A DNA stretch of 64,000 nucleotides from Leishmania martiniquensis (GCF_017916325.1 NC_090147.1:7501-71500), one strand, 5' to 3'. Shown: positions 9,460 through 19,325, counted from the stretch's first letter. The notes: generated by a model not told the origin, from the sequence alone. Numbers and translations are program-made.

Positions 9460-10731
9460 ATGGCGGAGCCGCAGCAAAGTGCTGATAGTGTATCCGGCGA
9501 GCTAGTAGTGTGGAAAGCCGCAGAGCGAGTTAGGCAAGGGGCTCCCTTGCATCTAGCTCGGGTAACGCGCTGTATTGCTTCTGCTGCGAAGGTGCTGAAA
9601 GAAAGAGCGAAACCGGTGGAGCGAGTGTCCGGGGAGACGACTGTGATTGGTCCTCTTAGGGGCCACGCTGTCGACTTTGCAAACATTTTGCTGACGAAAT
9701 TACTTCCGAATCGCCGTGTAAGAAATGTTGTTTTCTTGGGAAACTACATTGATGGAGCACACCAGTCGCTGGATGTCCTGTTCCTTATCGCAGCACTGAT
9801 TGCCTGCTCTCGGTTCCGCGTCGTACCTCTCATCGGCAAGCACGAAATGCTCTACCCTCTTCAGCCCGAGATTTTTGGCTCTCTTCGAAATGAGATGCTT
9901 CTAAGCTGCACACGCCAACGCCAGTCGCTGAAGCAGTACGAGCGTGTGATGAAGGACTTCTTCTCGGTGCTTCCCGTGGCGTGCGTGGTGGAAAACAAAT
10001 ATTTCTGTGTAGCCGGCGGCCCTGCCTCTGGGTTTCGCACGCTGGAAGAGATGGAGGCTGTGTCAGTGACGCAGGAGGCGCTGAGAGAGTTTGTTTTGAA
10101 TGAGCCAATGGACGAGGATGAGGAGCGTATCGCTGCCGGGAGCGCTTATGTCGCCTCTCAAGGAAACGAACTGGCGTTTCGCTATACCTTCAACGCTGCC
10201 TGTAACTTTCTGAGCCGTAACAAATTAGTTATGTTGATCGCAGGCATGGAATACCACATGAGCCGCCCAGATTACGACAGCTTTGCTCGTCCAAACCACT
10301 ACAAAGAATCGATCTACTTTCCTGGATACGTGCTAGGGCGCATCCACCCCGAGACGCAGCTGCCGGCGGTGCTTTCGATATTCTCGGCCCCGTCATTCTG
10401 CGGGGTAAACCGCAACAACGCATGCATTGCTGAGATAGGAGACAAACGGTTGGAGGTGCACGAGGTGGGTGTTTATGCGAAGCGCCCTCTTGTAACACCT
10501 GGCACGCAAGATCACGCGTTCTCGTGGGCGCAGCCGATGCTGGAGCGCGCAGTCGTAGCCATCGCGCGAGAGATCATTTGGAGGGTTGCCAAGGAAGACG
10601 CGATTTCTGAGGATGATACTCATTATAAGCAGTTGGAGGAGGTGGCTGTGGCGAAGATGCGACGGATGTGCATGCTGCTGCGCATCCACGACATCCCTTT
10701 TCCCGACGTGCCCAAGCTGACCCTTGACTGA
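9460..10731 (+). CDS. Catalytically dead PPP-family phosphatase homologue
   Basis: The protein has 423 residues and follows the PPP Ser/Thr phosphatase fold from end to end, but the metal-binding and catalytic motifs are broken. GDIHG is replaced by GPLRG (64-68), GDYVDRG by GNYIDGA (94-100) and GNHE by GKHE (126-129). The CVHGG strand reads CVAGG, and the RAHE region reads AGMEY, with Met263 at the His position. Only His128-Glu129 remain. Structural segments persist: VVFLGNYID, the IAALI helix, and IFSAPSFCGVNRNNACIAEI, which matches SAPNYC with its following strand. The likely role is therefore binding or scaffolding and not dephosphorylation. The start is the first in-frame ATG. It lies in the same array as normal housekeeping genes. 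Confidence 0.85.
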   Translation: MAEPQQSADSVSGELVVWKAAERVRQGAPLHLARVTRCIASAAKVLKERAKPVERVSGETTVIGPLRGHAVDFANILLTKLLPNRRVRNVVFLGNYIDGAHQSLDVLFLIAALIACSRFRVVPLIGKHEMLYPLQPEIFGSLRNEMLLSCTRQRQSLKQYERVMKDFFSVLPVACVVENKYFCVAGGPASGFRTLEEMEAVSVTQEALREFVLNEPMDEDEERIAAGSAYVASQGNELAFRYTFNAACNFLSRNKLVMLIAGMEYHMSRPDYDSFARPNHYKESIYFPGYVLGRIHPETQLPAVLSIFSAPSFCGVNRNNACIAEIGDKRLEVHEVGVYAKRPLVTPGTQDHAFSWAQPMLERAVVAIAREIIWRVAKEDAISEDDTHYKQLEEVAVAKMRRMCMLLRIHDIPFPDVPKLTLD

Positions 10732-11383
10732 CGCCACTGCATTACTTCTTTTCTCGTGTGTGTGTGTGTGCATGTTCGTTTCCAGCGGTTTGTGAGCACA
10801 GCAGATTTTTTTTTCAGTGCACTGCTTTTCTCTGGTGTATGGTTGCGGTGTGTTTTTGTCGCTTCGCGTAGAGCTTGCAGAGGAAGTCTTTAGGCCTGTG
10901 TGTGTATGCGCGCTCACACCGACTTTCTGTGCGTGTGTGCGAAGCAAACGCCGCTGTCTAAAGTGGCTGTCCCGCTGAGAGGCTCGCGGCCGTGTTTCAC
11001 TTCACGCGCGCGCTGCCTGAGTGTGGGGTGGATATTACTCTCAGCGTAACGGAACGTTTGTTCTCTGAAGGAGGTGGATGAATCCTGCGCGTGTCCTTTG
11101 GTGCTCGGCGTGAAAGGGACAACGTGCGCTTTCTTTCTTCTTCTGCATCGCAGACAGTGCGCTTCTGCCATTATTCTCGATTGACATTACCTGCGCTCGA
11201 ATGTGTATACCCCCCCCTCTTGTGTTTGATGCTCTCTGCAGTCAAGCATAATACCACAATAATACAATTGCCTTGGCGTTACGAGATCGGTCTGAGTCCC
11301 GAACTCTGCATATCAAATTTCGCCTTCACGCTGTTCCTCGAGCTCGCATTACGACTCAACGTGCCAGAGTCGTGTAAAAAGTC
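10732..11383. other. Intergenic spacer
   Basis: Contains a TG run near 10757-10772 and T-rich tracts near 10807-10815 and 11125-11140. No gene is supported. Frames that cross it lack acceptable starts or domains. Confidence 0.5.
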
Positions 11384-11962
11384 ATGTCCCGCTTGCTACC
11401 GCACTACTCCAAGGGAAAGACGGTCTTTCTCTGCGTCGACCTCCAAAAGGCGTTCAGCGAGCGCATCGAAAACTTCCTCAACTGCGTCTTCGTTGCGAAC
11501 CGGCTGGCACGTTTGCATGAGGTACTGCCCGAGTACACCAAGTACATCGTCACAGAGCATTATCCGAAGGGTCTGGGGCGCATCGTGCCGGAGGTCAGCT
11601 TACCCCAATCTGCCCACGTGATCGAGAAGACTCGTTTTTCATGCATCGTGCCAGAAGTAGAGAAGCTGCTGATGGACGTGGATAATGCTGTTGTTTTTGG
11701 CATCGAGGGGCACGCCTGCATCCTGCAAACAGTCGCCGACCTCTTGGACATGAGCAAGCGCGTGTTCCTTCCAATCGACGGCCTGGGTAGCCAAAAGAAG
11801 GCAGACTTCAAGGCTGCAATGAAGCAAATGCGTTCGTGGGGGCCCAACTGTGAAATAACTACCTCAGAGTCTATTCTGCTCCAAATGACGAGGGATGCCA
11901 AGGACCCCAAGTTCAAGATGATCGCAAAGCTGCTGAAGGAGCAACATCCAATCCCGCTCTAA
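11384..11962 (+). CDS. Isochorismatase-fold hydrolase (ISOC2/MAR1-like)
   Basis: The protein has 192 residues, the normal length for the ISOC1/ISOC2 branch of the isochorismatase superfamily. The catalytic triad of the fold is present: Asp19 (FLCVDLQKAF), Lys82 (EKTRFS) and Cys112 (GIEGHACIL). VTEHYPKGLGRIVPE and the C-terminal TTSESILLQMTRDAKDPKFKMI match ISOC proteins closely. Leishmania has a described mitochondrial member, MAR1, reported as a ribonuclease that also affects drug uptake; from memory this protein fits it in size and motifs. The substrate is unknown. The N-terminus (MSRLLPHYSKGK) is short and basic, compatible with mitochondrial targeting but not decisive. Confidence 0.85.
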   Translation: MSRLLPHYSKGKTVFLCVDLQKAFSERIENFLNCVFVANRLARLHEVLPEYTKYIVTEHYPKGLGRIVPEVSLPQSAHVIEKTRFSCIVPEVEKLLMDVDNAVVFGIEGHACILQTVADLLDMSKRVFLPIDGLGSQKKADFKAAMKQMRSWGPNCEITTSESILLQMTRDAKDPKFKMIAKLLKEQHPIPL

Positions 11963-12850
11963 GCAATGGCACGGCCTCCAAGGCTGCCCAGCCCACGAAT
12001 GTGATCGGGAGGGGTCTGCGGGAGCGCTTCTGTCGAAGCCTCGTTGAGCGTCTACCTCTCTTGCGACCTATGTGTGCGCATAGGAATGGTGCATCCATGC
12101 TTCGCAGCGCCTTGAAGGGGACTTACTTGCTGGGCGCTTTCAAACGAACGTGGTGCGTGTGTGTGTGTGTGTGTGAAGCTGTGGACGAAGCAGGAGTTTC
12201 AGACCGCATTGGTTTGCTGTTATGGCAGTGCTCATACGCTCAGCTGTGTCCTCCTAATGCGCATCGTCACGCGTATTGGCGACTGCAAAGACGTCTTTTT
12301 TTTTGTATATTGTTTTGCTTCGTTTTTTCGTTGATTGGGCTGTAGATGACACCTGATTTTGTCCTCTGATGCAGCTCACAGGACGCTGGTCATTGGTCAG
12401 ATGTGCCCTTCAGGATCGAATGTCCTTATAGAAAAGGAGGCTTGCAGTCAGCGTGGAGAGAGGTGCGGATAAGTGAGGTGCAGGCAGCGGCTCTGAAAGC
12501 GTGGCCGTCTCGTCCGTTTTTCCCCCCAGCAGAGACTAGCTGTAGGGCCTCCGTTGGGCCGATTCTGAGCGGTGCGTCGAACTCGAGTGACTCGTCATTC
12601 CAACTGACTCGCCGAATACAGCGTTCTCCCCTGTACACACCTCTCGCGCTTTTGCCCACTCCAATCGACGGAAGGATCTGAAATACGCAGACACCTGCGC
12701 GCTTTATCCGTTCAAGTCGTTCTGCACGCAGTGCTTCTCAGATGTTCTGCACTCGCACCTTCATGCGGTCCCCCTTTTTCTTTCTTCAGCTGTTGCGCGA
12801 AACCGGCGCTCCACTAAGAGGCGCATGCGCGTCGAATCGAAGCACTCCAA
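11963..12850. other. Intergenic spacer with acceptor and overlapping uORF
   Basis: Holds a TG repeat at about 12153-12172, T-rich runs near 12295-12305, and a CT/T tract at about 12770-12787 with AG at 12788-12789. After that AG a short upstream frame begins at 12825. A second possible acceptor is the TGATGCAG near 12368-12375. The frame at 12403-12681 starts at GTG, lacks a domain and is not called. Confidence 0.5.
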
Positions 12851-12854
12851 ATGA
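12825..12854 (+). promoter_or_regulatory. Nine-codon uORF whose stop overlaps the next start
   Basis: An ATG at 12825 opens nine codons and ends in TGA at 12852-12854. That stop overlaps the ATG at 12851-12853 of the coiled-coil gene (ATGA). It lies after the acceptor AG at 12788-12789, so it would be in the mature leader. The layout suits termination and reinitiation control, but this is inference. Confidence 0.5.
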
Positions 12855-14578
12855 ATACAGAGTTCTCACTGCTGCAGCACCTGGGTGTCACCGTGGGCAA
12901 TTGCGATACCTCCGCCGATCAAGTCCCTCATACGCCTCCGAACAGAGAGGCATTTCGGGTGTGGGCACCTATACAACACCCTCCGTCAAAGTGCGGGCCA
13001 GTGGAGGACACGTGCCGGGTACTCGACAAGAGGCGCAAAGGTGCTCACCCTTCTTATGCAGACCCCACAGGGGAGGTGTTTCTACGCCGAAAGAATGGGG
13101 TGGAGGTACAGTACATCGTGTACAACTCCAAGGTTCCATCGGTCTACGGTATCAACAAGCGACTTGCCGAGAAGAAGAAGCTGGAAAGGGAGGGTGGGAA
13201 GAACTCCGCCTTGGCTGCGTACGGTCTTGGGCTAGGTGAAGACCAAGCTAGAGAGGAGGCACGGCGGGAGCTACTGCAGGAACTGCTTAGGTGCAACGAG
13301 GAGCAGGCACGTCTGAAGAAAGAGGAGGAGCTCCGCGAGCGCGATCGACGCATAGTCCGCGAGCGTGCTGTGGCGCATTATAATGCGGCCGAAGCAGCAC
13401 GCGAGGAGGAGGCAATCGACAGAGAAAACATGCGTGAGGACGCTGTAGGCGAGGCAGCAGCGGAACATCCTACTCGACGAGAGGAGCCACGAGCGGGTGC
13501 CACTGGAAATACGAGGGGCGGTGCTACTTTGTATAGCAATGTGGACGAAGACGAGCACCGCCGCGTCACCGCAGTGGAGCGCGCACGCCAGTTTGCTGAA
13601 GAAAACTTCCGCGTCGCGGAGCAGCGGCGTGCGGAGCACAAGGCACAGGAGCAGGCGGAACGTGAAAGGGCGCAGACAGAGCTCATAGAGCTGCAGAGGC
13701 AACTCGCACAAGAGCACGCGAAAGATGTGGAAAGACACCGTCGCAACGCTGAAGCACTGCGCATTGCCCAGGAGACCGAGCGCGAGCGCCTGTGTAGGGC
13801 AAACACCGCTGATGATCCCTCCCACGTGCTTCCGTCGTGGTCGCTCTTTGACGCGATGGAAAAGCGAGAGCAGGAGGAGGCGATCCGATCACACCAAACG
13901 CAGGTGGAGAACATGACCCTGAATGCGCACTTGGCTGCGCAAAAGCGGGCGAGCGCGCAGGCTGAGCGGGATAGAGAGCGACAGGCCGCGGCTGAATGTG
14001 CAAAGGCGGAGCTGGAAAAATTTCAGCGCGAAGTGGAGCGGGCTCGTCAGAGGCGACAGAAGGAGCGTGCTGAGCTCGAAGAGGCCGCCGCTGCCGCCGC
14101 CAAGGCGCGACAGGCCCAGGCAGACGCCTCGCGACAGCGAGAGCAGTCTATGGAAGCTCTTCTCTTTTGGCCAGCCGCGCGTTCGCCGAGAGCGGAGGAG
14201 GCAAAGGCAGCTGAAGTGCGTCGCTTTCGCGAGGACCTTCGCCGAGAGGCTGAGAAAAAACGGAACGAAGTTGCTCGAAAAAGGGAGGAAGAACGGGCGC
14301 GTGAACGTGCGCTTATCGAATACGATGCGCGATCGGCTCAGGAGGCTTTAGCACATGAGCGCAGAGAGGCGAGAGAGAAGGCAGAAAGCCTCCGGCGCAC
14401 TTTAGAGGCACAGATTGCGCAGAAGCGCAAGGAAACTGTCGGAATGCGGCAAGCATGTGCTGCTGTCGATGTCAGACACGTGCCCGCTACAGAGGCAGTG
14501 ATACTGTACCGCTGTCCCTTGACCGGAGAGCTTCTCCCCGCCAGCGCATACGACTTTGGTCTTCGAGGACGCTCATGA
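12851..14578 (+). CDS. Charged coiled-coil protein, possibly axonemal
   Basis: The protein has 575 residues. The first about 100 residues are ordered-looking, with VFLRRKNGVEVQYIVYNSKVPSVYG. From about 110 to 540 the sequence is a long single-helix or coiled-coil region packed with Glu, Arg, Ala and Gln (for example RRELLQEL, RERDRRIVRERA). The last 35 residues are again compact (VILYRCPLTGELLPAS). This build resembles trichohyalin/plectin-homology proteins and several microtubule inner proteins of flagellar doublets, so an axonemal role is possible. No specific family can be named. The start overlaps the stop of a short upstream frame. Confidence 0.8.
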   Translation: MNTEFSLLQHLGVTVGNCDTSADQVPHTPPNREAFRVWAPIQHPPSKCGPVEDTCRVLDKRRKGAHPSYADPTGEVFLRRKNGVEVQYIVYNSKVPSVYGINKRLAEKKKLEREGGKNSALAAYGLGLGEDQAREEARRELLQELLRCNEEQARLKKEEELRERDRRIVRERAVAHYNAAEAAREEEAIDRENMREDAVGEAAAEHPTRREEPRAGATGNTRGGATLYSNVDEDEHRRVTAVERARQFAEENFRVAEQRRAEHKAQEQAERERAQTELIELQRQLAQEHAKDVERHRRNAEALRIAQETERERLCRANTADDPSHVLPSWSLFDAMEKREQEEAIRSHQTQVENMTLNAHLAAQKRASAQAERDRERQAAAECAKAELEKFQREVERARQRRQKERAELEEAAAAAAKARQAQADASRQREQSMEALLFWPAARSPRAEEAKAAEVRRFREDLRREAEKKRNEVARKREEERARERALIEYDARSAQEALAHERREAREKAESLRRTLEAQIAQKRKETVGMRQACAAVDVRHVPATEAVILYRCPLTGELLPASAYDFGLRGRS

Positions 14579-15214
14579 AGCTGCGCGTTAATCGGTCACA
14601 ATAGGCTGTGCTGCAATCACGGGAGGCGAAGCTTCCGGCGTTCCCTCTCCTTCCACTCGTAACGAGGCGTTGGTGTGCGTGAAGAGGAAGGCCATGTGCG
14701 ATCGAACGCTAAAGACGAGAATGGAGGGGGCATGCCATAGGCCTCCTTGTTGCGCCACACTTGGAGTTTGCAAATACTTTAGATCTTGCACTTGTACGAG
14801 TCAATACCGTTTTCTCAGATGAAGCAGAAAAAACGAAACCAAAGGATAGCACCTTTCTCAAGAGGCTGTGCAAACGGATCTTCTCAAGGCGTGTGGCGCG
14901 GCTCACTTACTGTATTTGATTCTGCACTGCCAGCCAGTTGGGCGGGTTGTGCACCGCGCGTGCCGCGAGCACTGCTGTTTTTCTTTATTTTTCTCATCTC
15001 GTGAATAAGAAGGACGGATCGCTCTCGTGTCGCCCTTCTCGTGCGTGATCAATGAAGTGTGTAGTCTACCGGCTCTCTCTCTCTCTCCAACACGCTTCTC
15101 CTTTTCTACCGGTGTTACCAATTGCTCAACTTCGCAGACGAAAGGTCGCGCGCACAGAGGCCACTGTGGCACACTAAACGACCGACTCTGTAGAACGGGC
15201 GAACAGAAAACAGA
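14579..15214. other. Intergenic spacer
   Basis: UTR-like. A CT repeat near 15070-15090 leads into a pyrimidine stretch and an AG at about 15138-15139, a plausible acceptor for the short frame that follows. No gene is supported before it. Confidence 0.45.
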
Positions 15215-15616
15215 ATGCACGAAGAGATCGTCACGCAGACGCACGAGCCGCAGTGCTGCCTGGCAGCTCGTGTGGGTGAGAAGCCCGTCTCTGGCTGTTT
15301 ATTGCTTGAAAAGGACGGTATAAGAAAAGCTGAATCATCGCTCAAGGACCAACACAGCATCCATCGCGCTCCGTTTCAAGGTGTTCCATTGGGAGTAACC
15401 TCAGCAAGTGACCTCTACCTGGCGACGCTTGAGAAGCAGCTGCTGCGAATGTCAGCAATGGAGCAGTTGCGAAGTTGCTGTTTCGCTGGCCCCCAGGTGC
15501 CAGCTGTGCGTGGTGTTGGCGGGCACCCTTTCCTCTGTAGCGCGCTGCGCGACTCAGCGAGAGTGTTTCTGTCATTAATATTGTTCTTCTGCTTTGTGCC
15601 ACATCTTCTTACCTGA
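15215..15616 (+). CDS. Possible small protein (133 aa)
   Basis: The ATG at 15215 is the first after a well-formed acceptor near 15139, which is the main argument for a gene. The predicted protein has a short helical stretch (DLYLATLEKQLLRMSAMEQL) followed by Cys, and a hydrophobic C-terminus (VFLSLILFFCFVPHLL) that could be a tail anchor. Codon use after about residue 85 looks UTR-like, so the hydrophobic end may be chance translation of a T-rich tract. I do not recognise it. It could equally be the 5' leader of the next gene. Confidence 0.4.
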   Translation: MHEEIVTQTHEPQCCLAARVGEKPVSGCLLLEKDGIRKAESSLKDQHSIHRAPFQGVPLGVTSASDLYLATLEKQLLRMSAMEQLRSCCFAGPQVPAVRGVGGHPFLCSALRDSARVFLSLILFFCFVPHLLT

Positions 15617-15970
15617 TGGCATTCCGATCCAGAAGATGCGAACTTCCTTACTTGGTTTGGCATGGACTGGTACATGCTTCCTTTTATCTTCGCAACCTTT
15701 TTCTGCTCTGTCTTTGCTCTTGCACTCTCTCTCTGCCGCCCGGTGTATTGGTTTTCGAATTGTCGCGCTGTGGTCACAGTGCCCGCTGCCCTTTCCGTTA
15801 TGAGGCGGCGCAATCGTTGCAGCTGCGCCGACTCCTTCATTGGCTAATATCTTGGAAATGGTGCCCGCCTTCACTGCCGCATCCTTGCAGGAGAAGAGCG
15901 CAGTCTCAGGGACGTTCTTTCGTGGCCTGCTGCCAGATTTCTCTCCGGTACATGGGCTCTCTACATGAAT

Positions 15971-16021
15971 TCTTATCCCCTTTCTCCTCCTCCTCTTTAC
16001 CGTCCGCCACTTGGGCCTCAG
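15971..16021 (+). promoter_or_regulatory. Spliced-leader acceptor that sets the downstream start
   Basis: A strong CT tract at 15971-16005 is followed by its first AG at 16020-16021. It lies inside the longest open frame and after the ATG at 15965, so that ATG would be removed from the mature mRNA. The next ATG is 16082. Confidence 0.55.
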
Positions 16022-16081
16022 CCGACTCCCAGGAGTGACCCATCGAACAGGAACCCATCGCACGCCGTGAGTTGGACGAAC

Positions 16082-16699
16082 ATGCAATCGGTGCTACCCT
16101 ACACCACAAGCCCGGCGCAGATGGCGTCAATAGAAAAGCTCAAGCTCGTAAACCCTTCTTCGGCAGCTGCAACCGGGCCGTATGTGAACGTGCGGGATCC
16201 CAAACTAGTCATCGGGGGGCTGCTGCACAACTGGGATGCCGAAGCGGCACACGCGCTTCTTAACGCCCCAAAGCCCGTGCAGACATGGGATCTGTCTTGG
16301 ACGGAGGACGAGACTAACTGGGAGGAGCGGGTGCACCGTTGCACCTACCCCGAAGAGGTAGAGGATCTACTGCCCGCAAAGTGGATCGGCTATCGTGTTC
16401 AGAGCGATGTGGATGAGACCCTGGCGCGCGTTTGCAAGCTGTGCACAGCCCTGGTAGACAGGTTCGTTTCGCTCTCACAGGGCAACAACGCCAACGTCTC
16501 CACCGCAAAGTGGCGCCAGCGTCAGGCTCTGTACGACCGGCTTGGCGCCGTCATGGAGCTACTCGAAGCGTCTGTTGGCGAAGCGATTCCCATTCTGAAG
16601 CTGAAGGACCCAGCGTTCATCGAGAACTGCTGGAGCCAGATGCAGGATGATGAGCGAGTAGAAATTATCTCTGCACTGGGGACCCAAGAGAGTGTCTAG
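16082..16699 (+). CDS. Hypothetical protein (205 aa)
   Basis: The ATG at 16082 is preferred over 15965 because the acceptor AG at 16021 lies between them; the rejected 39 residues are Pro/Ser-rich as expected of a translated pyrimidine tract. The protein is soluble and acidic to neutral. It has a conserved-looking Trp/Glu-rich core (TWDLSWTEDETNWEERVH, then EVEDLLPAKWIGY) and a helical C-terminal half (LARVCKLCTALVDRFVSL). No membrane segment or zinc motif is visible and I recognise no family. The clear switch in amino-acid composition at the chosen start supports it being a real gene. Confidence 0.75.
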   Translation: MQSVLPYTTSPAQMASIEKLKLVNPSSAAATGPYVNVRDPKLVIGGLLHNWDAEAAHALLNAPKPVQTWDLSWTEDETNWEERVHRCTYPEEVEDLLPAKWIGYRVQSDVDETLARVCKLCTALVDRFVSLSQGNNANVSTAKWRQRQALYDRLGAVMELLEASVGEAIPILKLKDPAFIENCWSQMQDDERVEIISALGTQESV

Positions 16700-17275
16700 T
16701 CGTGCATTGTGGAGGGCACGTTCATCCTTCTGTTTCGCTTTCTCCACTCGTGCTGCTCTTCCTCGCTTTCGCATCTCTTTCACATCACGGAAGAACCAAC
16801 CTCCATACCGGTGGGCTGCTACAGACGCCTTCATTGCAACTGCCACTGGAGGTCGGGAAGGACGAGGGACGTCTCTGTTCTCTTCTGTTTCTCTGCACAC
16901 GCCACCAGCGCTAGATCGAGGAGTGTAACGCCTGCGTTCGATCATTCTCCCTCTACCCCTTTTAGATGCCAATACCTAACGCACCCAACTTCGAAGGAAA
17001 AAGTGTGCCATTCCGTAGCTGAGGGCGATGTGTGCGTCTACTTCACGACTCTCTGGGTGGAGCTATAATATCTCCTGCGTACTCTTCTGGTATGGATTAT
17101 CTACTGGGACTTGAATCCAGAAACAGGACTGTTTGTTATGCACTGGCGATACCGTAGACGCCACCACCTTCACTTCTGCTTCCCTCGTTCTTCTTCTAAC
17201 AATGCCGCCGCGGCGCTCTTCACGGCCACGCTTGCATGCTGTAGGTTTCTTCATGATCTAGTGGGACGCTCTCCT
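16700..17275 (+). promoter_or_regulatory. Spacer with acceptor and two-codon uORF
   Basis: A CT-rich tract at 17168-17198 is followed by its first AG at 17243-17244. The first ATG after it, at 17253, is followed after one codon by TAG; the next ATG, 17276, opens the downstream gene. The remaining sequence is UTR-like, with CT-rich stretches near 16725-16780. Confidence 0.5.
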
Positions 17276-18736
17276 ATGCGCCGCTTCACAGCTCGCCTTC
17301 AGGTGCTGACGTTCGATGCACTTCTGTGCGGAGTACAGGCTGCGCTGCCGCCTCCGGCGGGTCTTGCCGCTGCATGTGCCCGTGCCAAGGAGGACTTTGC
17401 ATCGCAGTGCAGCACAAGCGCACCACTGCCAACAATGCTGACGACGGCTGTTGTGGCCACCCACATCTTAAACAACAACCTCAGGGATGCCGCAGCGGTG
17501 CTTGCATCACACCCGTGCCAGCAGCAGGTCCTTCAGGGTGTGCGGGAATACGTGGCGCGGTATCCGGGCGCATTTGCGGTGTCCACCCTGACGGGTATGT
17601 CAGAGGAGGCACGGTGTGTGGGTGAGAGAGCTGTGGCTACCTTTCTGTGCGCAGCCGTCGGGCAGTTTCTTTGCCATTCGTCTGCTGCACCTGTGGAGGA
17701 GGAGGAGGCGGTCGCGTGGGATGCGCAGCGCGAAAACTTGCGCTCCCTCGTGCTGCGGCACATTAGCCTCCATCCCTCCTGCGCATCTTTTCTCCTGGGC
17801 CCCCTCTGCGCAGTGAGTCGAGGCTGCGCTGGAGACCGCGAAGACGTCATCAGTGTAATGCAGCTCGCTATACGCGAACGCTCAATGAATCCACGAGACT
17901 TCGGTGGCGTGCTGGATGTCGTGTGGAAGTCAGGAGAGCCGCGTCTCGTCGCTATAATGTGGAGCTGGATACAGCACACATCCGCCTGCTGGGATGTTCG
18001 CGCGGCTTCGGCCGCCATCATGGCGTTTTCGGCGCTTCGTCAAAGGGACGAGGCAGTAGCTTGCATCCAGAAGCTTGCGGAGGCAGACTGCGACCCGACA
18101 ATTGACGCGCAGGTCGCTTTCATACGGTTCTTAGGGGCACGAACGCAAGCCTTACTTGAATACGCAGTCCGGCTGGTGCTTCACTGGCACCCCTCTGACG
18201 AGCGGCTGTGGCGCGGGGAGGCCCAGACCGTTGGAATGGAGCTGGTGAAAGCCTGCTGCGCATGTGGGGAGGGTAAATTAGCAGTGGAACTGCTGGAGCG
18301 GATGGTGACGACAAATGCAGGTATGCCTGCCGAACTAGAGGCTTTCATACTACGACCTGGTGCTGCTGAGCTTGGTGAGCACTATGGTGCATCGGTGATG
18401 ACCAGCAAGTCCCTGCAGGAATTGTTCATCGAGGTTCCCTTGCGCCTTCACAGCCTTGGAAAGCACCCAGAATTAGTCGGGCTACTTCTTTCTGTAGGTA
18501 TGGCTGCGAACCGGCTTCCAGAAGCGTACGATGCACTGGAGAAAGCGACCCTCACGCCTGCTAACTTTCACAGAGCTCTTGATTGCTTTACAAAGGGAAA
18601 AGTCTTCAGGTCGGCAAGTCCGGCAGCTGTGCTCGCCTGTGTGAGAGAGGCCTGTGCGCGAACAGGTCTTGAGGCTCCCAAAGAGATGATACCGTGGCTG
18701 CAGCTGGCGATAGAGATGCAGCGCGAGAAGAATTAA
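17276..18736 (+). CDS. Helical-repeat hypothetical protein, possibly mitochondrial
   Basis: The protein has 486 residues from the ATG at 17276, chosen because the acceptor AG at 17244 excludes the earlier ATG at 17138. The N-terminus (MRRFTARLQVLTFDALL) is basic and amphipathic, as in mitochondrial presequences. The rest is a series of helix pairs with many Ala, Leu and Cys. Examples are ASAAIMAFSALRQRDEAVACIQKLAEADCDPTIDAQ and LVKACCACGEGKLAVELLERM, each cited here only as a pattern. The DEA..I..L.E..CDPT spacing resembles pentatricopeptide repeats. Trypanosomatids use many diverged PPR proteins in mitochondrial RNA processing and mitoribosomes, so that is the likeliest class, but I cannot assign the protein. 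Confidence 0.75.
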   Translation: MRRFTARLQVLTFDALLCGVQAALPPPAGLAAACARAKEDFASQCSTSAPLPTMLTTAVVATHILNNNLRDAAAVLASHPCQQQVLQGVREYVARYPGAFAVSTLTGMSEEARCVGERAVATFLCAAVGQFLCHSSAAPVEEEEAVAWDAQRENLRSLVLRHISLHPSCASFLLGPLCAVSRGCAGDREDVISVMQLAIRERSMNPRDFGGVLDVVWKSGEPRLVAIMWSWIQHTSACWDVRAASAAIMAFSALRQRDEAVACIQKLAEADCDPTIDAQVAFIRFLGARTQALLEYAVRLVLHWHPSDERLWRGEAQTVGMELVKACCACGEGKLAVELLERMVTTNAGMPAELEAFILRPGAAELGEHYGASVMTSKSLQELFIEVPLRLHSLGKHPELVGLLLSVGMAANRLPEAYDALEKATLTPANFHRALDCFTKGKVFRSASPAAVLACVREACARTGLEAPKEMIPWLQLAIEMQREKN

Positions 18737-19325
18737 TGGAGAAGGAGCGTCCGTTAGTCACATCTCGCCCTTAGCTCTGGCAAAGGTGAGGGGCAGAGGT
18801 GGTCTGATGGTTGCCTTCATCTCTACCCGGACGAAGGCGAGGTGCCTAGTGCACTTTTCGGTGAAGGCGGCAGTTATTGAGAGTGCGGGAAGTAGAGTCG
18901 TGGGCGAGGGAGGATCTCCGCACCTGTTCCCAGCTGAGGGGCGGATGGGGATCCTCGACATCGGCTCTTTGCTTGTTATTCGTGCGCCGGGGCTTTTCGG
19001 GTAAGACGGGCGTGCACGGCCTCACGCAGCAAATCAGCTGTTGTTTTTTTATCGCATTCGTGACTTCCTGTCGACGTGCCCATGCCACCTGTAAAGTGAA
19101 GAGGTGAGTTGTGCGTTAGTGGAGAGGGATAACAGCCCTTTCCGCGCTCCTTTATCGTCGCACGTGCGCACAGGAAAAAAATGCAGAGGAAGCGACATCT
19201 TTTGAGGAAAAGCGCAGGCATAGCGGTCGTTGAAGATGTAGAGGACGGTGTGCTGGATTGCACACCACTCTCCTGCACTCTGTGGTGATTGGTGTGCAAG
19301 TGCAACTGACGCGAGCGGCGGGCTG
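18737..19325. other. Spacer 3' of the helical-repeat gene
   Basis: UTR-like sequence without a supported gene. T-rich run near 19041-19049; A-rich run near 19174-19181. Confidence 0.4.

Noticed and set aside
12403..12681. 92-codon frame before the coiled-coil gene
   Set aside because: It begins at GTG with no in-frame ATG, has no domain and sits in the leader spacer.
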